Assembly (NCBI GenBank): GCA_903823115.1
Contig: CAIJRN010000001.1
Coordinates: forward strand, 1-39,239
DNA from: an uncultured cyanobacterium
GTDB taxonomy: Bacteria; Cyanobacteriota; Cyanobacteriia; PCC-6307; Cyanobiaceae
Direction of reading: 5' to 3'
DNA length: 39,239 nucleotides
Under the pieces are notes generated by a model. That model saw nothing but the letters and a program-made list of their open reading frames with translations, was not told the origin of the DNA and made no database searches. The first letter of the stretch is position 1. Each line of letters begins with the position of its first letter. Positions 1 to 6,312 of this stretch are shown one piece after another. The position numbers and the translations under genes are program-made.

Positions 1-447
1 CAAGATTGGGGATCTTGATCTGCCGAACTCGTTTGCGCAACCTCCTCTGGCGCATGGGTTTGGAGCGAGTGGATCAGGTGTTGGCGAGTGGATATCAGCG
101 ACATCCCGCTTCAGACTGGCTTCCTGTGCCTGGTGACGGTGGTTGATCTCTGCTCCAGAAACGTTCTCAGCTGGACGCTCTCGAGCAGCCTTGAAACAGA
201 GTCTCTCTGGATTCACTGGAGATGGCCCTGGCTCGTGGCCGGAAGTCAATGATCTTCCATTTGGCTCAGGGCTGTCATTTCACTTCCGGAACTTTCGTGT
301 CCAGGATGTAGGGGCAGGAGGTCAAGAGCTGTTGGTCACGGGGAAGCGGAACCCAGCCTCTCTCGCTTCCTATGGAGGTATCGCCATGTCAGCCCCAAAG
401 GCAACTTAGAAGGCAGAACGGCCCAGGATTTCTGCCCTGAGACCTGA
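1..447 (+). pseudogene. Decayed IS3-family transposase (OrfB) remnant
   Basis: No intact frame exists, but three forward frames read in turn reproduce the C-terminal half of an IS3-family DDE transposase. Around 100-200 one frame gives ISDIPLQTGFLCLV, VVDLCSRNVLSW and LSSSLETE, matching the family's first catalytic Asp block. A second frame around 210-300 gives LDSLEMALARGRK, MIFHLAQGCHFTSG and, after a stop, QEVKSCWS. A third around 350-447 gives SLSRFLWRYRHVSPKG and LEGRT and ends at TGA 445-447. The second catalytic Asp (usual HSDQG) is replaced by HLAQG. The block with the catalytic Glu appears deleted between the second and third frames. The element is therefore dead. The window starts inside it, so its left end is not visible, and I could not identify a terminal inverted repeat. 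Confidence 0.8.
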
Positions 448-717
448 CGATCGTCCCCCATCCGAGGTTGACGACTCAGGGGCCCAAGCCGTCGAAGCAA
501 AGGCAGGCACCTCAGACTCTGCTGCTGCTCCCTGCTTCTTGGGCTGGCCGGCTTGTTCGCTGATGACTGGCTCGGGGATCTTCGCTGTGCGAACCTGTAT
601 TCGCTCTAGTTGCTTCTGTTGGGCTGGCTTGGGATCAGGCTTTGAATCAGAGCTGGCCTTCGGCCACTGTTCAGACCATCGGGGCTGTCATTCATTCAGC
701 AAGGCAGGCCGCTATCG
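448..717. other. Non-coding gap after the transposase remnant
   Basis: This 270-base stretch separates the transposase remnant from the BrkB-like gene. On the reverse strand a frame stays open from 687 to a stop at 406 and reads as a Lys/Pro/Glu/Gln-rich peptide, but it has no ATG, GTG or TTG start and runs into the remnant. I do not call it a gene. It may be another piece of decayed mobile or low-complexity sequence. No RNA gene or clear promoter is seen. Confidence 0.4.
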
Positions 718-1653
718 ATGACAACCATCACTGGACTGGCGATCCGGCGCCGGACCCGGCCAGTGCTGCGAGCTCTTTGGTCGGCCTATATCCTCTGGTT
801 GCGCGCTGATTGTGTAGACCTGAGTGCCGCATTCGCTTATCACACACTTCAGTCATTTTTCCCTGCCCTGCTGATTGTGCTGTCAGTGCTTTCGAGGTTG
901 TTGGGACGCAATCAGGATCTCCTTGCCAGGCTGCAGGAACAGGTGGCTCAGCTTCTGCCGGCAGCCAATATGCCTCTGTTTGAGTCCACCTTGGATCGCT
1001 TCACTCGCCAGGGCCTGGGTGCGGGGCTGTTGGGTGTGTTATTGCTCGTGCTCAATGCCAACAACATCTATCTCACCTTGCAACGGGGCGCCGATCGCCT
1101 CTGGTGGAATCGACCCTTTGGATTTGACGGACTGCCCTGGCAAGAGATCGTACGTCGCTTTGTGTTGTTGCGTTTGAAGGCTTTTGTGCTGTTGCTGTTG
1201 GTCTCTGTGCTGATTGTTGTTGATCAACTGATCAGTAATCTGCGCTTCTTTGGTTTTAAGATTTTGCGCCAATGGATGTTGGCAGTCTTGCCACGGCCTT
1301 CCCATTGGTTGTTGTCAGTCTCCGGTGGCATGGATGTGCTGATCTCACTGGGGATTGGTTGCCTCAGTGCCTTGCTTCTGCTCTGGTTGTTGCCTTCTCG
1401 GCCCATCCGTCTGCGGCCCTTGGTTCTACCTGCCGTCTTGGTTGGTTCAGCACTTACGCTTCTCAACCTTCTGTTGGGCCGCAGCCTGGTGGCGATGGGG
1501 CTGCGCTTCCAGGCCTATGGCGTGGTCGGGGCGGTGTTGGTGCTGACCCTCTGGGTCTGGTTGGTGGGCGTGATCCTTTACTACGGTCAGTGTCTTGGGG
1601 TTGTGCTGGCAAGCCGGTCGACAGGGGGGCGATCCACACCGCAGGCTCCCTGA
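718..1653 (+). CDS. YihY/virulence factor BrkB family membrane protein
   Basis: The 311-residue protein fits the YihY/BrkB family (historically mis-called ribonuclease BN), whose members are inner-membrane proteins of about 300 residues with no settled biochemical role. The family's conserved N-terminal pattern is visible: a cytoplasmic helix followed by LSAAFAYHTLQSFFPALL near residues 35-53. About six hydrophobic segments follow, and the C-terminus has the usual VGAVLVLTLWVWLVGVILYYG region where the last helix begins. The start ATG at 718 lies directly after the non-coding gap and has no obvious Shine-Dalgarno sequence. The next two genes are also small membrane proteins on the same strand, so the three may be co-transcribed. 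Family assignment is firm; function is unknown. Confidence 0.85.
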   Translation: MTTITGLAIRRRTRPVLRALWSAYILWLRADCVDLSAAFAYHTLQSFFPALLIVLSVLSRLLGRNQDLLARLQEQVAQLLPAANMPLFESTLDRFTRQGLGAGLLGVLLLVLNANNIYLTLQRGADRLWWNRPFGFDGLPWQEIVRRFVLLRLKAFVLLLLVSVLIVVDQLISNLRFFGFKILRQWMLAVLPRPSHWLLSVSGGMDVLISLGIGCLSALLLLWLLPSRPIRLRPLVLPAVLVGSALTLLNLLLGRSLVAMGLRFQAYGVVGAVLVLTLWVWLVGVILYYGQCLGVVLASRSTGGRSTPQAP

Positions 1654-1704
1654 ACGTTTGCCCCTGTGGCCAGTCAAGATGGAAGCATCGTTTCATCTGC
1701 AGCG

Positions 1705-1971
1705 ATGCTCAAGATCCTTCCTCTGATGCGTTCCGCTCAGGATCGTCCTGGTCGCATTCGCCCTCTCGTCGCCACCCTGGCCCTGGTCTGTACGGCTGTC
1801 GGCGCCGTGGTGGTGATTGGCTTCACCACCCTGGCTCTGGTGCCGCTGCTCCTGACTGTTGGTGTCGTCGGCGCCTGGTTGCTGGCGCTGCTGTTGTTGG
1901 GCTGGGCTGGCATTGAGGGGTTGGCGGCCTTGGAGCGCTGGTTCGAGTCCGATTCCCGCTTCCAACGCTGA
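1705..1971 (+). CDS. Small conserved membrane protein, unknown function
   Basis: This 88-residue protein starts MLKILPLMRSAQD and contains two hydrophobic stretches separated by a short turn (about residues 21-45 and 48-70), then a short charged tail ending ESDSRFQR. I do not recognise a family. The frame is open back to a GTG at 1666; I prefer the ATG at 1705 (another ATG is at 1726) because it leaves a short basic N-terminus before the first helix. Its stop overlaps the next gene's ATG by one base (TGATG at 1969-1973), so translational coupling is likely. Confidence 0.6.
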   Translation: MLKILPLMRSAQDRPGRIRPLVATLALVCTAVGAVVVIGFTTLALVPLLLTVGVVGAWLLALLLLGWAGIEGLAALERWFESDSRFQR

Positions 1972-2342
1972 TGCAGCGATCCATCCCCTGGCTGTGGATT
2001 GTGCTTGGCGGGCTGCTGCTGTTGGCGCCTGGAGCGATCGGGCGACTCCTGCTCGATGTCGCCGAGGGTCTGACCTTCTTGCTGGTGGTCTTGCCCCTGT
2101 TGGCCGCAGGTGCTGGCCTGATCGCCTGGCAGGTGTTGAAGCGCCGTGTTCATGCCTGTGAAGCTTGCGGGGTCACCAGCTTTGCCACCGACGTCTGCCC
2201 TGCCTGTGGCACGTTGTATCCCACCGATTCCAGCGGTTCTCCGGGTTCGACTGACGCTCCGGCGATCGATGCCCGCAACGTGACAATCAATGTGGATGCG
2301 GTGGAAGTGCCCACTGTTGATCGCCAGAAAAGCAGCAACTGA
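1971..2342 (+). CDS. Membrane protein with a C-terminal CxxC pair (zinc-ribbon-like)
   Basis: The 123-residue protein has two hydrophobic segments (about residues 5-25 and 31-54) followed by a soluble tail. The tail contains CEACGVTSFATDVCPACG, two CxxC motifs spaced like a small zinc ribbon, and then an acidic, Ser/Thr-rich end. A role in metal binding or protein contact at the cytoplasmic face is inference only. It is coupled to the preceding small membrane protein by a one-base overlap. The next genes run towards it from the opposite strand, so it is probably the last gene of its unit. Confidence 0.65.
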   Translation: MQRSIPWLWIVLGGLLLLAPGAIGRLLLDVAEGLTFLLVVLPLLAAGAGLIAWQVLKRRVHACEACGVTSFATDVCPACGTLYPTDSSGSPGSTDAPAIDARNVTINVDAVEVPTVDRQKSSN

Positions 2343-2493
2343 AAGAGGCTTCCAGCAGTCATTCTTCGCTGGCAGGTTCAGAAGGGCGTTCATATCAACG
2401 ATCAGCTTCCCCTGCTGCCGACATGGTTGATACAGCCATGTGGGGTTGAATCAGGGATGAATTGCCTGCTGAAATGCTGGTTGGCTTGTTATC

Positions 2494-2928
2494 TCAGCTG
2501 GGCATTCCCAGGCGTTGCAGTTCTGCCAGGCGCCGTTCCCTCAGATGCAGAAATAAAGGGGCTCCGAAGGCGAAGGCAATGGTGATGCAGCTCAGCAGCA
2601 CCCAGCCCAATCCCCGCATCTTCAGGCGCCGGCTTTCCAGCACCATCCAGATCGTCACCGCCGTCGCACTGACAGCCAGATCCCTGGAAACGAATTGGGA
2701 GGCTGGATTGGCATTGGCCAGGGCGATGAACCGTCCCAGATCAAAACCTGAGCCGTAGGCCTGGATGAAGTCCCAGTTGGCGAGCCAGGGAAGGATGGCG
2801 CCAGCCAGGCTCAGGGCCAGATACATCCAGGCCATGGCTGGCACTGCCGGGCCCACGCCGGTGATCGGCGCTGGCTGCGACCCTTCGGACGTCAGCTGCT
2901 GCACATCGGGCGGCAAGGCTGGTTTCAT
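2494..2928 (-). CDS. DUF2834 family membrane protein
   Basis: The 144-residue protein starts MKPALPPDVQQ and has a Pro-rich soluble N-terminus, then about three hydrophobic helices with the DUF2834 pattern: a first helix with LPWLANWDF, a central NPASQFVSRDLAVSA stretch, and the end ESRRLKMRGLGWVLL...FGAPLFLHLRERRL. DUF2834 proteins are small cyanobacterial and proteobacterial membrane proteins without a known function. The start ATG at 2928 overlaps the xseB stop by four bases (ATGA), which decides the start against a longer frame reaching 2973. It is the downstream member of the xseA-xseB group, but nothing suggests a part in DNA repair. Confidence 0.75.
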   Translation of the reverse strand: MKPALPPDVQQLTSEGSQPAPITGVGPAVPAMAWMYLALSLAGAILPWLANWDFIQAYGSGFDLGRFIALANANPASQFVSRDLAVSATAVTIWMVLESRRLKMRGLGWVLLSCITIAFAFGAPLFLHLRERRLAELQRLGMPS

Positions 2929-3236
2929 GGTTGATAGGGACGGGGTGCCGCATCCGGTTGTTCCGGATCCCATTGCATCACGTCCTGTTCGATTTGATCG
3001 AGCAGACTTTCGCAGCGATTGGCATAGCTCTGGGCTCGCTCATAGAGGCCGCTCATGGCTTCGATATCCAGATCGCTTGCCTGCAACTGGGCCAGACAGA
3101 GTTGCAGGGCGGCCTGGGCTTCGCGGTAACTGAGCTCAGCGCTGATGTCTTCTTGATCCTGCGGTGCTGCTGGCTCTGGCGCGATCTTGCCTTTGGCGCT
3201 CTGGGCGGCACGTTCTTTTTTGGCTGCTGGTGACAT
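2925..3236 (-). CDS. xseB: Exodeoxyribonuclease VII small subunit
   Basis: This 103-residue protein is the small subunit of exonuclease VII, which binds as several copies along the long helices of the large subunit and is needed for activity on single-stranded DNA. The core around residues 33-85 shows the usual heptad-like helical hairpin: LSYREAQAALQLCLAQLQ, then DLDIEAMSGLYERAQSYANRCESLL. The frame is open upstream to 3350, but the ATG at 3236 (MSPAAKKERAAQ) gives the family's usual length with a short Ala/Lys/Pro-rich leader. It lies 20 bases downstream of xseA, and its stop overlaps the DUF2834 gene by four bases. Confidence 0.88.
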   Translation of the reverse strand: MSPAAKKERAAQSAKGKIAPEPAAPQDQEDISAELSYREAQAALQLCLAQLQASDLDIEAMSGLYERAQSYANRCESLLDQIEQDVMQWDPEQPDAAPRPYQP

Positions 3237-3256
3237 GGGATGGGGAAGGGGTCGGT

Positions 3257-4441
3257 TCAGGAGGTCGGTCGGCCCTGGATTGCCGTGGCCGGCTGCCGTT
3301 GGTGCACCTCGGCGGCCAGGCGTCCGTCGCTCAACTCGACCGTGATGCAATCGCCTTCCGTCAGGACGGTGATCGAGCGCACCAGGTTCCCTTGCTGATC
3401 ACGGATCAGGGCGAAGCCCCGCTCCAGCAGATGGCGGGGGGAGAGGGCCTGCAGCAGGGCCCGCTGTTGCCTCAACCACTGTCGCTGTCCCTCCAGCAGC
3501 AGGTTGGGGTGCAGAGCCTCAAGCCGCTGACGATCGCGGACCAGCTGTTGGCGTGCCGCCTGAAGGCGCAGGATCAACAGCTGCCTCAGGTGGCGTCGGT
3601 GCTGGGTCAGGGTGATCCGTTCCGCCTGACGGTCGGGCAGCAGGGCCACCACGGCGGCGGTGGGTGTGGCGGCTCGGTAGTCCGCCACCAGATCGGCGAT
3701 CGTGGTGTCGTCTTCGTGGCCGAGGCCGCAGACCACCGGCAGCGGACAGGAGGCCAGGCAGCGGGCCAGCTCCTCGCCGTCAAAGACGGCCAGATCCTCA
3801 CGGCTGCCGCCGCCGCGGGCCAGCACGATCGCATCGAGTTCGAGCTCGGAGGCGCGGGCAGCGAGGCGTTCGATCGCCGCTGTGATCCTCGCTTCCACCA
3901 GTCCCTGGACGGGGATCGGCACCACCAGCAGCCTGGTCGCCGGCCAGCGTTCCTGAGCCGTGCGCAGCATGTCGGCCAGGGCGGAGCTCGGCACGCTCGT
4001 GAGCAGGGCGATACGCCGGGGCCAGGGGGGCAGGGGGCGCCTGCGCTCCGGATCGAACAGTCCCTCCGGCTCCAGCAGCGATCGCACCCGCTCGAACTGG
4101 CGCAGCACGGCGCTCAGGCTGGGCCGAACATCGAGGATCTGGACCGTCAGCCGCGCCTGGGTCGCCCAGAAGTTGAGTTTGCCGACCACGACCACCCCGT
4201 CGCCTTCCTCGGGGACGAAGCTGAGTTTCTGGAGCTGGGAGGCCCAGATCACCGCCGGGATTGAGGCCTGGCCATCGCAGAGGGTGAGCCAGAGATGGCC
4301 TTTCTTCAGCTGGGGGCGGCTGACCGTGGCATCGACCAGAAAGCGGGGGGCAAAGCCACGCTCCAGCAGGCTGCCGATCGCCTCGTTGAGTTGGGCGACG
4401 CCGTAGCGGGGCAGGCCACTGCTGGGTTGGGAGCTGTTCAA
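3257..4441 (-). CDS. xseA: Exodeoxyribonuclease VII large subunit
   Basis: The 394-residue catalytic subunit of exonuclease VII degrades single-stranded DNA in both directions and takes part in mismatch repair and processing of DNA ends. The N-terminal OB-fold covers roughly residues 10-110 (VAQLNEAIGSLLERGF; GHLWLTL). The catalytic region shows RRIALLTSVPSSALAD, ARGGGSREDLAVFDGEELAR, GHEDDTTIADLVADYRAATPTAA and a C-terminal coiled-coil that holds XseB. The conserved GHExD(F)TIAD block reads GHEDDTTIAD, a small variation. Length is on the short side of the family, as in other picocyanobacteria. The frame starts with TTG at 4441; no ATG or GTG lies further upstream in frame. Confidence 0.93.
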   Translation of the reverse strand: MNSSQPSSGLPRYGVAQLNEAIGSLLERGFAPRFLVDATVSRPQLKKGHLWLTLCDGQASIPAVIWASQLQKLSFVPEEGDGVVVVGKLNFWATQARLTVQILDVRPSLSAVLRQFERVRSLLEPEGLFDPERRRPLPPWPRRIALLTSVPSSALADMLRTAQERWPATRLLVVPIPVQGLVEARITAAIERLAARASELELDAIVLARGGGSREDLAVFDGEELARCLASCPLPVVCGLGHEDDTTIADLVADYRAATPTAAVVALLPDRQAERITLTQHRRHLRQLLILRLQAARQQLVRDRQRLEALHPNLLLEGQRQWLRQQRALLQALSPRHLLERGFALIRDQQGNLVRSITVLTEGDCITVELSDGRLAAEVHQRQPATAIQGRPTS

Positions 4442-4454
4442 GGATGGGATCCGC

Positions 4455-4640
4455 TCACTGGCTGAGCTGCCTGTACTGCAGCCACCAGTACAGGCTCAGG
4501 CCGCCGGCCACCAGGGCTAGGGCGCGACCGAGCGGGTGATCCAATCGCACCAGGCCGATTGTGGTGAACACCAGGGCCGTGCTGAGCAGCCTGGCTCCGT
4601 CGCGTCGGTTGCCGGCGAAGAAGCGGATGGGGCGGCTCAC
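4455..4640 (-). CDS. Small membrane protein, unknown function
   Basis: The 61-residue product (MSRPIRFFAGNRRDG..., GTG start at 4640) has a basic N-terminus and one long or two short hydrophobic stretches (LLSTALVFTTIGLVRL and ALALVAGGLSLYWWL), ending YRQLSQ. It sits 13 bases upstream of xseA on the same strand and is probably the first gene of that transcript. I do not recognise a family. GC-rich third codon positions and tight spacing support it as a gene. Confidence 0.5.
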   Translation of the reverse strand: MSRPIRFFAGNRRDGARLLSTALVFTTIGLVRLDHPLGRALALVAGGLSLYWWLQYRQLSQ

Positions 4641-5030
4641 AAGGGCCTGGCGGTCGGTAGGGCCAGGGTAGGAGCCAGCTGCGTCACCCGAGCTTCGATG
4701 CTTGCCCCAGTCCGGTCGTTCGGGTCAGTAGGGCTGCAGACAAGGGATTGATTGCAGGGGCTGGGGTGGTGGCATTCAGGTCAACCCCGGCCAGCACCTG
4801 AAAGTGTTCACTTACTGCGCTGTTCTTCTCTTTGCTTCAGGCCTAACTTGAGCAGGCTCGTAAACATGAATGTAAGAAGTTATTGCCGGCATCCCCATAC
4901 ATGGTTCGGCCAGTCTTCCGGGCAAAAGAATTGATTTGATAGCCGATCAAGCTCCTCGACGACCGCTGGATCGTTGCGGAGCTGGTGATCGATCGGGGCC
5001 CGCAGGCCCCTCCGTTCCTGAGCTTGGGCC
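4641..5030. other. Non-coding stretch, less GC-rich than its surroundings
   Basis: These 390 bases lie between the hli gene and the small membrane gene, both on the reverse strand. Short open frames occur on the forward strand but none shows coding bias or a recognisable product. Part of it (about 4800-4945) is clearly richer in A and T than the flanking genes. A GC-rich hairpin sits at 4995-5010. I see no tRNA or known RNA gene; a small RNA or a long leader remains possible. Confidence 0.4.
4995..5010 (-). terminator. Possible hairpin terminator after hli
   Basis: GGGGCC and GGCCCC form a perfect 6-base-pair stem around a CGCA loop, 20 bases downstream of the hli stop codon. There is no T tract, so it may end transcription weakly or only protect the 3' end of the message. 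Confidence 0.35.
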
Positions 5031-5177
5031 TCAGCCCAGACCGATCTGGGCCAGAATCCCCTGGCCGGTCAGGACTTCAGTGGCCAGTCCGATCACGAAA
5101 CCGAGCATGGCCAGGCGTCCATTCCAGGTTTCAGCGAAGTTCACAAAACCAAAGCGGGGCTGGGAAGCGTTGGTCAC
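5031..5177 (-). CDS. hli: High-light-inducible protein (Hli/Scp, one-helix chlorophyll-binding)
   Basis: This 48-residue protein was found by reading the reverse strand directly; it starts with GTG at 5177. It carries the chlorophyll-binding signature of the light-harvesting/Hli family: E16-T-W-N19-G-R21-L-A-M24-L-G within one transmembrane helix (about residues 19-36), after a short polar N-terminus (TNASQPRFGFVNFAE). Hli proteins bind chlorophyll and carotenoid in the thylakoid membrane and protect photosystem assembly and pigment turnover under strong light. No in-frame ATG, GTG or TTG lies between this GTG and the upstream stop, and the length is normal for short Hli proteins. It stands alone in its own strand region, with about 110 bases separating it from the divergent HAD gene, so it probably has its own promoter; I could not pick one out with confidence. 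Confidence 0.87.
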   Translation of the reverse strand: MTNASQPRFGFVNFAETWNGRLAMLGFVIGLATEVLTGQGILAQIGLG

Positions 5178-5286
5178 GAGAGCAAGCGCAATGACTCATC
5201 AACTGTAACGTTTCGTAGGGATGTCTTGACTGTGCTCGTCACTGCTTTTTCTGGTTCGGGTTTCCGTTGGAGCTGAGGCCGCGCTG

Positions 5287-6189
5287 ATGGCTGGTGTCGT
5301 CCCTGCCGATTCTCCCGACGGCTCGCCCCGGCAGCGCTTGCAGGCCCAGTTGGCGGCCCAGCTCCCGGCCCATCCGGAGCTGGTGCTGGTGACCGACCTC
5401 GATGGCACCTTGCTGGCTGGGCCCTCTCCCTGGCGCCGTTGGCTGTATCGCTGGCTCGTGCGCGAGCGCCATCGCATCATTCACGTGTTCAGCACCGGCC
5501 GGGATCTGCGCTCCGTGGCCCGGGTGCTGGCCGCCGAGCCCGAGCTGGGGCTCGCCGCCCCCCATCTGGTCATCAGCGATGTGGGCTGCACCGTCGCCTG
5601 CGGGCTGAGCCTGGAGCTCCTGCCTCTGGCGGTTGATCCGATCGAGGCGCGCTGGCGCGGCCTGCCGGAACGACTGCTGCCTCAGCTGGCCCTGATTCCC
5701 GGCGTGGCCTCCCAGCCGGTGACGGCTGATCGTCGCCTGGCCTACGACGTCGATGTCGAGGCCCTCGACTGCAGCCTGCTGCGGGAGCTGGAGGCCCATG
5801 GGGTGGATTGCCTGGTCTCCGGCGGCCGCTATCTCGATGTCTTGCCGGCCGGTGTCAACAAGGGCAGCACCCTGATGGCTCTGCTCGCCTGGCTGGAGGT
5901 GGCGCCGGAGCGGGTGCTGACCGCCGGGGACAGCCTCAACGACCTCGCCATGTTCGAGACCGGCCTGGCCTCCGTGATGATGGCCGCCTCCGAACCCGAG
6001 CTGGTGGCCCAGCTGCCGCGCTTGCCAGCCACCTATCAGGCTCGGGCCGAAGGTTGCCAGGGGATTGTGGAGGGTCTGCACCATTTCGGCTTCACGGCGC
6101 TGCTGGAGGGGCGTCCTTGCGATCGCCCGAGCGGTCCCAGCCAGTCGCTGGCTCAGGAGCTTGCCTCTGGCGCACGCGGGGTCCGCTGA
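5287..6189 (+). CDS. HAD phosphatase of the sucrose-6-phosphate phosphatase-like group
   Basis: The 300-residue enzyme has the four HAD motifs: the nucleophile block TDLDGTLL (D37, D39), the Thr/Ser motif in FSTGRDL, a Lys in GVNKGSTL, and the metal-binding GDSLNDLAMFE near residue 215. The cap and the phrase GGRYLDVLPAGVNKGS are typical of class IIB HAD proteins that include sucrose-phosphatase, mannosyl-3-phosphoglycerate phosphatase and related enzymes of compatible-solute synthesis. It probably removes phosphate from a sugar phosphate in the cytoplasm. The exact substrate (sucrose-6-P, glucosylglycerate-P or another) cannot be read from sequence, and no glycosyltransferase partner lies nearby. 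The start ATG 5287 gives a 30-residue leader before the first motif. Confidence 0.78.
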   Translation: MAGVVPADSPDGSPRQRLQAQLAAQLPAHPELVLVTDLDGTLLAGPSPWRRWLYRWLVRERHRIIHVFSTGRDLRSVARVLAAEPELGLAAPHLVISDVGCTVACGLSLELLPLAVDPIEARWRGLPERLLPQLALIPGVASQPVTADRRLAYDVDVEALDCSLLRELEAHGVDCLVSGGRYLDVLPAGVNKGSTLMALLAWLEVAPERVLTAGDSLNDLAMFETGLASVMMAASEPELVAQLPRLPATYQARAEGCQGIVEGLHHFGFTALLEGRPCDRPSGPSQSLAQELASGARGVR

Positions 6190-6312
6190 TTGATGGCGTC
6201 GGAATCCCGCCAAAGCTGAACAGGGAACGAGCGGCGACCAATGCCGCCAGGTTTCAATCGGAACGAGCCTGGGGCGGCGATGCGATCTCCGTTCAGCGAT
6301 CCTGCTGGTGCG

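Noticed and set aside
406-687. Reverse open frame rich in Lys, Pro, Glu and Gln
   Set aside because: It has no start codon after the upstream stop and overlaps the transposase fossil; open length alone is weak evidence in GC-rich DNA.
3164-4264. Forward 366-codon open frame
   Set aside because: It is antisense to xseA, whose motifs are unmistakable, and its product is low in complexity.
4641-5030. tRNA or riboswitch in the A/T-richer gap
   Set aside because: I could not fold a cloverleaf or match a known riboswitch core.
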